DNA of 64,000 bases from Formicarius rufipectus (GCA_013399695.1 VXAU01002428.1:2316082-2380081), one strand, 5' to 3'. Positions 36,543 to 49,460 are shown, counted from the stretch's first letter. The notes: generated from the sequence alone by a model not told the origin. Translations and numbers: made by a program.

Positions 36543-39500
36543 CTTTTCAGTAGTTTTATTTCTGTTTCTTGAGTGATTTTTTAAAATTGAACTACAAGAC
36601 TGCCATTCCCCTTCAGCTATTAATTGCTCCTTCAGTTTTAGCTAATCTCAATCCTTATAAAATGAGCACCCTTGCAACACTATTTTCACAGTGGGTTTGG
36701 TGGTAACATGATCAGGGGTTTTATGCATGATTTCAAAGTTAGGTCTCTGAGCATTGGAAGTGGGTTGGGAAACAATGGAATTGTTTGAGCCTGGTCCCAT
36801 ATCTTCACCAGCATCTGTTTTATGAAAAGGGGAGAAACTAATTTTCTTAGGAAGCCACTGCTCCTCTCTCAGATTTGACTGTTTGATAGTCAGGGAGAGT
36901 GGAATGGCAAAGCAAATGGACATGCATAGACTGGCTTGTTTTTGTAAGAAACTGAGCTAGAAAATGTGCTTAGAGTATCTTCAAGTACTGCATTGACCTT
37001 GAGCTTTTCCCTTTCATTAATTTTATGATTTTATCATCACATTTTCCAATTAAAAATTTTCTCTTCCCCCTTCCTGTGAAAAAATTCCTGTCCCTCCCTC
37101 TCCCACCCCTCACCAATCTCCCCCTTTCTTTCACCTCTCATAATCCTTGGTGTGATAATGGGTAAGGAAATGTTTTCAGACAAAAGTCTGGTATTTTAAT
37201 TTTGATAACCTCCTTGAGCAGCATAGTTTGTGTAGGATGGAGATTAATGAAAGCCAGACACAATGCACCCTTGTCACCAGGTAGAGTAAGAAGCAGATAA
37301 CCCTCAGGGAAGCAAGAGGTTCAAAAGGGGAGTAAGTAGTAACACATTTTAATTTTTCATGCATCCCTACCCACTCTTTAATGGAAGGAGAGCCCAAACT
37401 CCAAAGAGAATATGGAAAAGAAAGAGCAACCTTATTCTTTGGATGGGTGGAAAGGAGGGGAGGATGTCAGGGGAGGCTCTACCAGCAGTCCCAATTCAGG
37501 CCATGAAGTAGCTAAGTGGATGTTTTTTGTACACATTTTTATTATCTGTTCTAAGGAGTCAAATAATATAATAAGCTCCATAATGCCAAAATCCACGTGA
37601 AGCCCACTGTATTAGCTGGCTGAGGCAGAGGGAGAAGGAGAGATGACAGAGGGGCAGAACCCTGGGCAGCCCTCACAGGGTCAGCAAGGCACTGTGAGGC
37701 ACCATGAGTTATGAATCAGAGCTCAGAAACTGCCCAGGCAGGGGCTCAGCCACAGCTGGGTAACTCACCTCCCTGGCAGAAGGAGATCCCTGGCTCCCTA
37801 GGGACACCCTCACTCGCCATGTAGCATTCAGCTGGCAGGGATAGGCTCAAGCCCCAAAAGTTGCTGAGGAACCTACTCATTTTCCTCTTGGCCCCAGTGT
37901 TCATCAAGAGGCACCAAACCCATGTCACAATCAGATCCTTTAGTAGGAAGCCTCTCCTGAAGACTTGAACAGCCTTTCCTGAGGCAGGGAGGTAGCTTCC
38001 CATTGCTATTCAGCACTGCATTTCCCAGTAAAACCTACCCCAGGAGTCTGTCCCTGGCAGAGCATATCCCAGGTACATTTTTCTAAATAGGGCAGGGCAG
38101 GAGAGGTGTAGGAAGGACTGCCATTGTTTGACGAGGATGGAGGCTGAGGCACATGTGTTTTCAGGATAGCTGCAAACACAGCTGCCCCAGTCCTCTGTTT
38201 CCTTCCTCACAGATTTTCTGCATCTCACAGGAGATCACTACCAAGAGATGGTGTAGCCATGACCAGAGACATGAAGATTTAGCTCCTTGGTGTTTTAACC
38301 ACAAAGTTTGATCTTTCTCTTAATAGGTGCCCTTGGTTCTATACAGTGATCAGACTTGGACAGATCTGCACTAAATTTTATTGCTTGGATTATTTTTTAA
38401 CTCTTGGAGTACAGTTGTTGGCCTTTGCTAATCTCCCATCACTAACCACACTCAAATTATATTAGAATGAGAAATTACCAAAGGAGTCATGAATATGTAG
38501 CTCACTCCTTGGCTTTTCATCTCATGAAATAAGCTTCTAAATATTATTTCAGAGGTGGTTTTTTGAGTGATAACAATGTTCTGTCAAATGTTTCAAGAAC
38601 TAATACTTTCTGAATGAGTCTGTAGCTCAAGAGAGTTGCTAGAATGAGGTGTGGGAGGCAGGGAGAAGGCTGCCTGGAAGCATGGGGGAGACTGGATGAA
38701 TGTTTGAAACTACTGCAGTACACATATTACATAACAGAAAGGTTAAACTGCAATAAAAAAAGGAAAATGATGGCTTTGCATGAGACAACTTGAAACTATT
38801 ACCCATCAGGATGCCTTCCTGTTGCTCTCTGCATGAGGAAGCTGCAAGAAGTGAAAGCAGAAATGAAAACAGCATGGCCAGACTGCAGTCCCCCAATCCC
38901 TCCACAGCAGCTGGTGGATCTGGGCTTCTGAGAGAAAGGACAGCATTTACGTGATGACCTGACATCCCTTAGTTATGAGTTCAAGTATGAGCCTTTCAGT
39001 TCCCATACAGCCCAGACACCAGCTTACTTGTCAGCCCTGACACTTTTAAGTCTGTTGTCTTTGCTACATTCCAGACCTGTGCAACCAACTCCATATGCTT
39101 TTGGTGACTGTTATCCCCAGTACTGCTCACCCTCCTGGCCAGGTGGAAGGTCTGCCCTTGAGTGCCAGCTCCCTGCCTGCAGTCTCACTTGTGCTGCAGC
39201 TCAGGCAAGTCTCAACATCTTGGGTTGTGCTTTTTTACTTTTAACTGCAGATATGCATTGACCCCTCCTTTACTTGTCTCTTGTTGCTCTGTTGACCTTG
39301 TGTGTTTAGTTTGCTAGAACCTGCTGGACCTAAGCAGCAGCAGCCTTACCAGAAAGCTCAAGCAACTGTTTGCTTCTACCCACACACACAAATAATCGTA
39401 ACAGACAAAAATTATTCAACTCATTTCACATTCTAATAAACAAAAGCAACACCTATGCCACTGACTCATAACACATGTATGCTTTTTTGCCACAAGCTTT

Positions 39501-40269
39501 TTTCAACATCAGAGCTTCAGTGGCAGAGCAGATACTTGATGGTAAGACGGCATCTCATTTTGGAAATGTTGCCAGGTTCTGGGTTCCCCTCAGACATTTT
39601 GAAACTCCCTCTTATATCTCAAAATATGACATACCATCAGAGAATTTGTCTTGCAGCAGCAGATGTTTCCTTGACTACATGTTTTTGATGAAAGCTTCTA
39701 CTCTGCTCATTTGTAACTCTTTGGCTGTAGCCTGGCTAATGGATTCATCTCTCTTGTACCAACATAGGGGTTTGTAGTAGGTCTTGTGCAGAGGGACCAA
39801 AACACTGTCTGATGTGACTACAGGCTACCACGATAAGCACAGTGTAAGCCAATAAATCTCACCTCAACTGTGGTAAATGTTGTAGCTGCCCTTTCTTTTA
39901 AGGCCATTCCCCAGCTTCGCTTTTCTCAGGAGTAGCAATCTTTTTCTGGTTTACAGCCTAAGTTTATTCATAGACAAGGTGTGCCTATTAGTTTTTACCA
40001 GCTTCATCTGTTCCCTTTCTGTTTTTCTGGCTCCCTTGTGCTCAGTTACTGCATGTATCGACAGAGGGCAATAGCATCTCACTCTGGCTTTGTTTTGGTT
40101 TCCTTTCCTGCTCTTCTTTCGTCTCTGCTTTGAATGTCTGCATCCAACATATGCTTCTCCCAGTTCTAAGCTCTCACCTTTGACCGGTGAAGGAGGGTGC
40201 CTCCAGCAGGCACCGAGGGCACAGAAATACATCTCTCCCCAAACCTTTGCCTGAATGCAAATTAACAGG
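36543..40269. other. unique sequence, no gene recognised
   Basis: No gene was recognised. A pyrimidine-rich stretch lies at about 37,060-37,135. Open frames are at most about 108 codons, apart from a 184-codon minus frame (39,951-40,505) that runs through the purine tract at 40,270 and is open largely because of it. Confidence 0.5.
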
Positions 40270-40315
40270 GAAAAAAAAAAAAGAAAGAAAAGAAAAAAAG
40301 AAAAGAAAAGAAAAA
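40270..40315. repeat. GAAAA/GAAA purine microsatellite
   Basis: About 46 bases of A with single Gs on the plus strand. It lies just upstream of CpG island C, as purine or TG tracts also do at islands A and B. Confidence 0.92.
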
Positions 40316-40440
40316 CAACCTTTGAAAGAATGCACCCCTTGCAAGTAGTGGGATCATCAGGTGCAACTAGCTGGTGGCAGGTCCAGAACAGAGGAAAGCC
40401 CTGGGGTACCCTCTGTCTGTCACTGTGCTCAGCCAAAGGG

Positions 40441-40800
40441 CTTCTCTGTGCCCAGGGCAGCGATGGCTCTGAATGCCGACAGGGACTCCAAAAACGATTA
40501 CGCAAGTGACGATTTGAGGGTTGTTAAAAACAAACGCACCCATTTTTCCTATAGAAGTCCTCGATCTGAAACTCCCAGAAGGGGCAGAATACAACCTCCT
40601 GGTCCGGCTCTGTCGCTCAGCGGTCGCGCTGCCGGGTCCGTGTGCTGAGGATGCTGCAGGTCCCTCCTTCCCTCCGCGGCTCCCCGCGGGCGGCGGGGGT
40701 CACTGTCAGACCCGCGACAGGAGGGTCGCATTCCAGGTGGGAGCCGGTCGGGGGGCTCTGCCATCGCCTCTTCTCGTGGGAGAGGTGGGGCGTTGTCAGC
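40441..40800. promoter_or_regulatory. CpG island C
   Basis: About 28 CpGs by hand count in 360 bases, densest at 40,610-40,770, which includes CCGCGG and CGGCGGGGG. No TATA box was seen. A donor-like CAG/GTGGGA on the plus strand at 40,737 could end a first exon. The overlapping frames on both strands (up to 113 codons) have no recognised domain. This is the weakest of the three islands but is clearly set off from its AT-rich surroundings. Confidence 0.7.
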
Positions 40801-42256
40801 ATGTCCTCCTTTCCCCTGTTGTGTTAGCAATTTATTTATTTATTTATTACTTAAATTTTTAAAACTTAAGATCTTTGTTCATTTTGCATTTCCCTGGGGA
40901 GAAAGGTGGCGATCTGATCCTGATTTGGACACGGGAGGCCACTAAACGAGGCCACTCTCCACAACCCACTTTCCACCTTTGCCTGGCAAAGGAGGACTCC
41001 CACTTCATCTGTTCCTGTCCATGTAGTTCCTGTTCGTGGAAGGGCTTGCCTGTGGTACCAGATCCGAGGGGTGGATTTCTGAGGGGTATCATAACTCAGC
41101 ATTATACCTCCACCCTCTTGGCTCATCAAGATGCTCCCAAATTTTGAAGAATTACAGTAGTGACTCCGAAACCTGTGATCATGGATCAGTGGTCCAAGGA
41201 CCGGTGTGAGCTGATGGTCAGCAGTCTTAGGTTTAATCCATCCATGCAGGCATCCACTGGAAAATACATAGGGCTGCCCAAACAGAAAAGAATTAAAAGG
41301 AGCTCTCTTTCTCTCTAAGGTTTAACCCATATTGGAGGTTGCTGCTTCTGTTTAATTTTTGTTCAAATACCAATATTGTCTTGTCTGGAAACAGTTTGTC
41401 ATATGAATATACCTCTCTTCCTTCTGTGTAGATTTCAGGAAGTATTTGCTTATATGTGCAGCTGCCTGCCTGGAATGGTAAAATCAATGGTGACTGTAAC
41501 TGTCATCACATGTGCCACCCAAAAGTCAGTACTATTACTATAGGAAAATATATTAGGAATTGCACAGTACTAATAAGTACTTTTTTTGAGCTAAAATTGC
41601 AGTGTTAAACCCTGGACTTACAAAATCTTGCTCTGTTCGTATTACCTGCTGTGAGTTGCCTGACTGAAGGTCCTCAGTGCTGATTGTGCTGCAGGACACT
41701 GAGCAGGCAGGGCAGGCTTTGAGGGCCAGGGGGCTCACACAGCATGCAATGGGCTATAACTGCGCTCCCTCAAGGACAGAGAAGGGAATAAGTAATAACT
41801 TTGCTTCTGTGATAAGGATCTGTTTGTCTAAGGATATACCTCTGTGGTCTTCTGGCTGACAGATTTTCTCTGCTCAGAGAGCTGAAGGGCAGCTACATCT
41901 CAGCATCTGGGTACATGCATCAGCATGGTACTTACTGCAATGAATATAGGCTGCAATGCAGCCATTTTATGCCTTTAGTATCCCTTCTGGATTTATCCTC
42001 TGAAAAACAGGAGAAAGGCCATAGGAGGTCAGACAAGAGCTTCCTCTCACGCAGTATTCTGGCTCTGCTCTTGTCCAATAGACAGTTCACAGGGAAAATG
42101 CATAAGGGAAAGGGCCAATATGAAATGACTCATATCTGACGATGAACATCTGACAGTGTTTAGACACTTTCTGGCAAGGCCGTTACATCCAAACTGTCAT
42201 ATTTGATAAAAACTGGATGTGAATGAACAAGTCTAAATATTTTTGAACAAATGTAT

Positions 42257-42370
42257 ACCATTGAGTTCAACATCCTGTGACACTGAGTTGTACAGTTTTC
42301 TTAGAGCCACAAATCATCTTTTCACTGCTGTTCCAGAAAGCTAATAATATCTTGATGCTTCTTCCTTGAA
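42257..42370 (-). mobile_element. possible ancient CR1/L3-like fragment
   Basis: The plus strand has CCTGTGACACTGAGTTGTACAG and, about 70 bases on, CTTCTTCCTTGAAACCTGCTGA. Both resemble the order of blocks in the reverse complement of old CR1/L3 elements (a CTGAGTTCCACAG-like block, then CTTCCTTT and CTGCTG). Divergence is high and the match is from memory of the family. Confidence 0.28.
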
Positions 42371-43815
42371 ACCTGCTGAGCGAGCTTGCATGAGACCAGA
42401 GATAAGATTTGGCCTGTTTTCCATTTTACAAACCAGTTGCCTCTGTGGCTGCTACTTGTCTTGCCTCACATCTGCCCTGTGACTTCACTGCCTCAATGTT
42501 GCACTGAACCTATCTGCCTACGTGCAGTTGCCTGGAGTAGGTAAACATCTTTGCCTTGGTAGGTTCTGGCATGTGGCAACATTAGGTGAAATCTGAGCCT
42601 TGTATAATAACACATTTCTCTGGAAGTAGCAGGAATTGTTCTTTTAATGTTGTCAGATTTTGTGCACATGATTGAATACTCCAATGTTCTTTCTTCCCTT
42701 TCTTAAGTGACAAAGTCTGCCAGCCCTTAGGAGGAACCCACCCACCAAGTGTATACCAGCACCCATGGCAACTCTCCAGGCAGAGGCAGCTTGTAGTTCT
42801 TCTTTATGGCTGTTGCAGTTCAGTTTTTCTGCATGTCTTGTTGAGCTGATTAGACTGGAGTGAAAGAAAGCAACTTATCCAGCAGTTTGAAATAAAGCAA
42901 GGCACAGAAAAGGAGCCTGGGCTCTGCCCAGCTATTTAAGGAGCCTTGAAAAACAGGTCGATTTGCAACCTAGTATTTCTGAGTCATTTTCTTGATGTTT
43001 TTCTGCAGATTTCTCAGTTCCTCACCTTGATGCAGCTGATCTCTGAAAATGCTAAGTGACTTAGACTGCCATTTTAGTCAATAAAAAGGGTGTTTATTTG
43101 TCTTCTTGACAGACGCACATCAGCAGCCTCATTATTAGAAAAGGGTGGACCTGGCAATCATGGCGTACTCATGTTATATATAATTCACTTATTACTGTTG
43201 GCCTTAAAATACTTCAGCATGACAAGATCACAGCCAGTGTCATCCTTTTTTATTTAAATTTAATTTACACAAAAAAGTTCTTCTTGCTTCATTTCTTTCA
43301 ATTCTCTCTCTTTTCCTCCTCTGTTCATTTTTCTTTATCATTTCGAAGTTGGTCCCTTCACCAATGTCACCCCCTTCCACAGTTTCACATTTCACCTTTT
43401 CAAAACCCAGCAAAAGGTGTCATTTATTCTACATACCAGTAGTAGATCTTTGTTTCAATTAAAAATAGGACTTTTCAAATTGATTTTTGCTGTCATTAAT
43501 TAGATGTCATTCAAGGCTTTTCCAGAGACAGTTGAAAGTTGATCTTTGCTGCTTGATTTATTTATTTCCTCTATCACCGTTGTTATCTCCCCTGGTGTTG
43601 TACTCTTCTAGAACAAGTGTGTACCATAGCATGCTTTTCTTTGTACTGTTTTTTACCCTCCACTGGCCTTTCTTCAGCTGGCTCACAGTGACTTTGAAGT
43701 TTGTAACTCAATTAATCACACATACTTCAGTCATTAGCTAGAGGAGCTGAAGCTGACCTGCTCCAGGCCAGCTGAGAAATTCCCTCCCTCAACCTTCTAT
43801 TACAATATATAATTT

Positions 43816-43829
43816 TATATATATATATA
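43816..43829. repeat. TA dinucleotide repeat
   Basis: Seven TA units in an AT-rich context. This is a minor microsatellite. Confidence 0.8.
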
Positions 43830-45130
43830 CACAAATTATTTTATCAAACCCCCATGTTTTCTCTTTGTGTCCTTCCTTCTCATTCAACAACTGCTCCTCT
43901 CTGTTTAGGGGAGCAATGCCTGCTCCTACAGGTCCAACAAGTGCCCTCAGTAAAATCATCAGCAGACTCTGGCCACCCTGAAAACAAGCACTTATTCTGT
44001 GGCAGCCTGAGCACATGCAGCTAGAGTTGGTGAGAGTGGTCTCTGTACTCCTCTGGGTTGGTGAGCTTGACAACAGCTCACTCTTTGCCAGCCTTTCAGT
44101 GAACTGTGCTGTTGGGTCCCCTGAAAATCTCACTGTATGAAAATTATAGATTTCACAATAAAACCCCGTGGCTTTCTGACAGAAACATCACTGGCTCCTA
44201 TTATAAAAATAACACACACCCCAAGCATGTAACAGAAAGAAATTCATGTCTTGAAACTCAGGGGATGAGTTAGCCAAGCATGACTGTTGTTGGATATAAC
44301 TGAAATTAGTGCTGAAGCTATAGGGGTAATATATTAATTCATATCTATATGGCTAATTATGTATTATTACTACAGTTAAGGAATATTGCCAGTGGAATAC
44401 AATCTTATGACAATGTAATGTTCTCTAAACTACCCTCTTGGCAGATATAAAAAAGAAATGGAAAATTTGGATACAAAAAAGCCACAAATTGTGCAGTGGA
44501 TGAGTGTGGCCCACCCTTTTGGCTAACATAGCACAGTTGGCTCTGGAATGTCATGCAGAACCTTCTGGGTTAACAAGGATGTTTATTTTTTTTTTTCCCC
44601 ATGCAAGATCTTTTGATTCACTTGAGCAGGAATGTGGGGTTTGCTGTGGCCATACTGAATAATCCTGTTTAAAAATGAATCATGGACATTCTCAAGTGTA
44701 AGGTTTAAATAACCAGTGCTCCAAAAGACATAAATTACCAGAGTTATTTGAAAATGTCATCGTGGCCCAGCACAGCCACCCAAGGACCGAGGCTACTTGG
44801 CAAGTATGATAAAAGCCACTCCTGTGAGCCAGAGATGAGCCTGTAGCAGTAAAGAAAACTAAGCACAGCTGCACGAGGTTGTCTTCTTGTGGTGGGTCTG
44901 TGCTCAGATGTTTGAGCAGATGACAGCTCTGGAGATACTTCAAGGAAAGCCAAAAGGAAATAAAGAATAATTACATTGAGGTTTTCTAGTCGACTACCTA
45001 ACACCTCCTCACCTGAACTAAGACAGTAACTGCTATAAAAACTGCACAGCACAGAGTGAGGCTGATTTACAGCAGGCACAAATCTAGCTGTTATAATCTT
45101 TGTGTCCTGAAAATGTCTTCTCTTTACTAG

Positions 45131-45148
45131 CTCAATTTACGCAGACAG
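45131..45148 (+). other. candidate 18-nt microexon
   Basis: A pyrimidine tract ending TCTTCTCTTTACTAG is followed by 18 bases (CTCAATTTACGCAGACAG), then by GTAAGT. The donor ACAG/GTAAGT is a perfect consensus. The 18 bases are open in at least one frame (CTC AAT TTA CGC AGA CAG, Leu-Asn-Leu-Arg-Arg-Gln) and a multiple of three, as vertebrate microexons often are. No host gene is visible in the window, so this is only a candidate. A chance pairing is quite possible. Confidence 0.18.
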
Positions 45149-45595
45149 GTAAGTGTGTCAGAGTAGAGATCAGAAATAGGAGAGAAGCAATGAGCCCCTG
45201 CTGGCTTCTAACAGCAGCATTATGTTAATAGTTATGGAATGAGGTGAAAATAAGCTGAGGGGAAGCATGAGAGGAAAATTCAGGGGCAAGTGGCAGAGCT
45301 CAGTAAGCTGCATCATTAAGATGATGCAAGAGGTAGAGGAACATCTGCAAATCACAAACACATTTGCCAGCATAGAAGTGGAGAGTAGTTTGCCAGTCTC
45401 TCTCCTCTCCTGTTCTCAGACATACAGAGTTCCTTTAAAATAAAGCCATTATAAAACTTTCCAAGAAGCCCAATACAGAAGAAAATCTACCCCAAGGCCT
45501 TGTTTAGCTAGAGCCATACCTTTTAGCAGCTTAACAATTATATAGTCTGGTGGACAATTACATTCTTTTCTTAATGAAGAAAATTATGCTATAAA

Positions 45596-45721
<126 letters not shown>

Positions 45722-45728
45722 GAAAAAA

Positions 45729-46965
45729 GGCATCAAGATCCAATTTTCAGGAAAAGAATGGCAAAAGAGTGGCAAAAGAAATTGCATAGATAACATGTAT
45801 TTTTCCAAATCTACTTGCCTCCCTTCTCTTATTTGTTTTATCTGTGGTGTGCAATTTAGAAGTGCCTAATAGATAGCACAGCAAGGCTGCATGAGAGGAG
45901 TGCTACAGAAGGCAGTGCTGCATCTGTCCAGCAGACAAAGACTAGGCAATACCTGAAGTCAAATAGCAGTTGTGGGTGTGCACTCAGATTTCTTGGGGGC
46001 ACAGGGTACATGTGTGAAGGGATGCAGAAATGAGCCAGACCTGCTGCCAAAAAAGGCTGCATCAGGCAGACATACACCTCCACTGCAGATGTGAGTGGCA
46101 TTACTCTGCTGACTGGCATATGCTAGAGCCTATGGAGCTTTCTGCCCTGTTGGTCCCTGCATGTTAATCCTGGCCCATCATAGGCTTCAATCAAACACAC
46201 TGGCCAAAGGTTGGTCCACACCCTTCCAGCCTATAGATCTCAAAACTACAAAGAAAATGTATTTTATTTGCAATCTAAATATTATCCAAAATTTGTTATC
46301 AGATAGTAGTTTTGTTTAGTATGGTTTGTGTTTTAACCAGATAGCAGGGGGCTCCTGAGAGTGCTAAGCAAAATCCTTAAGCACTCAGTGCTGCTGAATT
46401 CCTCATTTAGGCTGGCAAGGTTGGTGCCATCAGCTCAAATAATTTGTCCCAGGGTATTTCAGGGAAAGTTCCCTTTAGAAGCTTTCTGTTATTTTTTTAT
46501 TTTTATTTTTTTTACCCCTAGACTGCAGTCTCAGAGGAAAGGCTGTCTTCCTTGCCGGTTCTGCAGGTGGGTCACTTGTTGCTTCATGAAGATGTGTGTG
46601 CAACAGCTTGTCAGGTTTTGTGGTGTGATCTTTGTCCACCTTTGCCACAGCGGTCTCCTAAGTTAGATCAGCACATTGATACAGGAAAGGAATAACTTAC
46701 TCTTGTTGGAAAGTAACGTCACCTCACTGATCACCTCATTTTCCACACTTCTGTCACTATTACAGACTTATATTTACATGTTAAATATATGCCAACAGTG
46801 CTTCTGTTTCAGCCAAAGAATCAGTTCGAGAAGATATGGACATCTCTGAGCCCTAGGGAGTGAGAAGGGAGGCAGCTACGTGGTGTGCACAAAACACATG
46901 GCTGTTTTCCTCTCTGGAATTTTTTGCCTTTAAACATAGCCTCACCTGGTCAAAGAAGCTGCTTC
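45729..46965. other. unique sequence, no gene recognised
   Basis: No gene, RNA or repeat was recognised between the AAAG tract and the solo LTR. Frames reach 101 codons and are unremarkable. Confidence 0.55.
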
Positions 46966-46970
46966 ACATA
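46966..46970. other. LTR target-site duplication, left copy
   Basis: ACATA directly precedes the TG of the LTR and is repeated exactly at 47,670-47,674 after its CA. A 5-bp duplication is the footprint of retroviral-type integration. Confidence 0.8.
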
Positions 46971-47669
46971 TGTCCTGGTTTTAGTAGCCAGGATCAGTTT
47001 GTCACTGTGTGGGTGTGAATTCTAAACCCTCTATGTCATTTTTTCCCACAAACTGCTCACAATGGCCCATTTGCAGCAGCTGCCTAAGGTATGCCCAACC
47101 CCTCAGGCTACAAGCTGAGTGTTTAGGTACTTCTGTGAGATAAGGAAGTTCTCCTGCCTTCAAACCCACCTGAGGGGTCATGTCTGCTAATGGGCCATCA
47201 GTGATGCCAAAAATATCCCATTGTTCACCTCACAGAGTAAATCACCCATTGTGAATGTCTCCACCCAGAGGGAGAGACTAGGCGTTCCCATTTGAGCCCA
47301 AGTGGATATAAGATTGGAGTTTGGGACTGGGGGCTCTCTTTGGATCCAGAGGAGGACCAGAGCCTCGACGAGACTGAGACTGCCACCAGACTGCAACCAT
47401 CATTTTCACCAGCAGGTTTGTTTCTTGTTTTTCTTTTTACTTTGAACTGGGGGGGGCTATGTGGTGTTCAGCACAGGGTTTGATGAGCTCCATTCTGCTT
47501 GTGCCCCACTGTGCTGGGCTGTACATCTGGTGGCTTTTTTTGTGGCACAAACGAATTTTCCTTCTGTATCAGTGTATTTTGTGGTCTTTTGTTAAATTGT
47601 TATTCTGACTTGAAATCCCATTCTGAGTTGGATTCATTTCTTCTGCTGGTTTAACTCCAAACCAGTACA
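46971..47669 (+). mobile_element. solo LTR of an endogenous retrovirus
   Basis: This is a 699-bp element that begins TGTCCTGGTTTTAG and ends CCAAACCAGTACA. The two ends are near-perfect inverted repeats bounded by TG and CA, with an exact 5-bp target duplication (ACATA) on both sides. A TATA-like GATATAAG lies at 47,305-47,312, so U3 is to the left and the orientation is plus. No AATAAA was seen. No gag, pol or env sequence or second LTR is present, so it arose by LTR-LTR recombination. The TGTCCTGGTTT terminus is familiar from abundant bird LTRs. A 5-bp duplication fits ERVL-like elements, but the class is inference. Confidence 0.88.
47305..47312 (+). promoter_or_regulatory. TATA-like box of the solo LTR
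   Basis: GATATAAG lies about 335 bases into the LTR, a plausible U3 promoter position. Start of R would be expected 25-30 bases downstream, near the GGGACTGGGGG stretch. Activity is unknown. Confidence 0.45.
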
Positions 47670-47674
47670 ACATA
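47670..47674. other. LTR target-site duplication, right copy
   Basis: ACATA is the exact match of the left copy at 46,966-46,970. Confidence 0.8.
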
Positions 47675-49111
47675 CTTGGTGAATAGAAGTGGAAGATGAG
47701 AGGCAGCTGCTTCACCTTACACCTTGTAATCAGTCCTTTTTACTCTTCTGCTTTGGTGGTGGACCTGACAATATGGCAAAGAAATCCTCTGCTCTGGCTC
47801 TTACACCATCCTATTGGCTTTCAATAGAAAGTCATGTCCATCCCTTCCCCAAAAGGAATGCAGTGAAGCTTCCCAGAGAGAGTCCTTTCTGCTAACAGAG
47901 CAAGCAAAGCAGTCACACGAGAGTGTACTCTGTGAGGGGAAAGGCGAAATCCAGGTACAGCTAGTGGCCATTCTGTGGCTTCTAGCAGAGCTATAGTCTG
48001 AACATCCCCACCAAAGGATGGTCAGTGTTCTCAAACCTTGTCTCAAACAGAGGTGATTTGCACTCTGAGGAAAACCTGAAGCATACTCTGAGAGCTGTGT
48101 TTGGAAGTGTGTTTGAGAAGAGCTATGTTTTGAATGGCCTCTGAAGACGCCACTGAACACCAAGACTTTGCCAATGTAGTCATGCCCAAGTTGAACTCAG
48201 GTTGTACAGCATCTTGGTACAGGATCAAATTTGTCAAATCAGACACCAAACTTTGTGCATTATCATGAATGAAGTCTATCTAGACATCAGGGAATTTTTC
48301 TGTGATTAACAACCAGCTTCCCTTTCTCTTTTCTTTCTCTGCAATTAGCTGAGGGCAATCAGTCTTCCTGATGGTCCTTTATAAACTGAAAAGATAAATA
48401 TATTCAAACTGTTTCACAAATTGTGTGTCCTTGGGAACAAAAATGAGAGGTTTTGACACTGCTGAAGAGCTTGCATGAATTGGTATGAAAGCAGGTTGTT
48501 TTAAAGGACTTGCAGCTGCCTAATAACAATGAGTAAGAAATCCTGGGAAGATGCGACTGGAGATCAGCCAGAAAAAGAGGAGAAAGATCCTAAGCAAAAG
48601 CATTTTAACTCTCCACCTGCAAGAAACAGGATAACAGCAATAAATTTAAAATTTCTAACAAAGACGTAGAGTGTTTTGAAAATGTTTTCAAACTGTTTTT
48701 AAACAGTGACTCTTCTCACATCCAGGATTATTGTAGTCTGCTCCTAACAGGTAGAATGCAATGAAAGTGTTTTAAATAGTACAGGAAAGCATTTAAGTAC
48801 ACACCAGATCTTAAGTCAGGATGAGGGTGCATTGGACTCTACGGGGCACATTTGTACAATTCAGTGGTGTGGAGAATCAAGTTTTCTGCAGAAAAATTGT
48901 CAGTCTACTATGGGAAAGATAATTCTGTTTGCTAAACCAGAACCACTACCTGTGGCTGGGATAGCTGTGTGCTGTGTAGACATACACACACAGGATTTTC
49001 TATGCAGACTTATTCTATTTTATATCTTGATATTTTGTGAGAAGGCCCCTGTGTTTTTTCTAGTGATCTGATTGGATGTAGAAGAGTTAAATATTTTGTG
49101 CCATTTGTGAA

Positions 49112-49144
49112 GGCTAAATTCTTGTGGGGGCTAAATTCTTGTGG
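49112..49144. repeat. tandem duplication, period 17
   Basis: GGCTAAATTCTTGTGG occurs twice with no mismatch (49,112-49,127 and 49,129-49,144), separated by a single G. It is probably a recent replication-slippage event. Confidence 0.9.
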
Positions 49145-49435
49145 CTATAATTGAAAATCACTTTGTATGAAGAAAGCTTCAGACCTGAAAAAGGTCCTGT
49201 TTGTTTTTTCTAAGAAACTATATTGGTTTCATAAAAACAATTACTTCTTCCCACAAACCTTCCTTCACCCAGTGTACTATGGGAATAAATTGAACTGTAA
49301 AGGAGGAATGAATATAAACATAAATATGTATGTATTGTGTATATTGGAAAGACATGGTATTTTAATGAATGAATGAATAAATTTGCTATAATTCTACTGA
49401 CCAAAATGTTGTGTTCTTATCTGGCGTATTTTGCC

Positions 49436-49460
49436 ACTACTACTACTGCTACTACTACTA
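49436..49460. repeat. ACT trinucleotide repeat
   Basis: About eight ACT units with one interruption (ACTGCT). Confidence 0.9.

Larger units (their letters stand above)
40860..45592. other. unique sequence, no gene recognised
   Basis: No gene was recognised. Frames up to 114 codons (43,789-44,133 minus) look like chance. A possible ancient LINE fragment (42,257-42,370), a small TA repeat (43,816) and a possible 18-nt microexon (45,131) are listed separately. Confidence 0.5.

Noticed and set aside
39951..40505. 184-codon minus-strand frame
   Set aside because: Its centre is the GAAAA tract read as Phe/Leu, and the right part is in GC-rich island DNA. No domain, and competing frames lie on the plus strand.
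10114..40616. Shared 14-base string CCGGCTCTGTCGCT between CpG islands A (minus) and C (plus)
   Set aside because: Similarity does not extend on either side, so it is probably coincidence in GC-rich DNA and not evidence of a repeat family.
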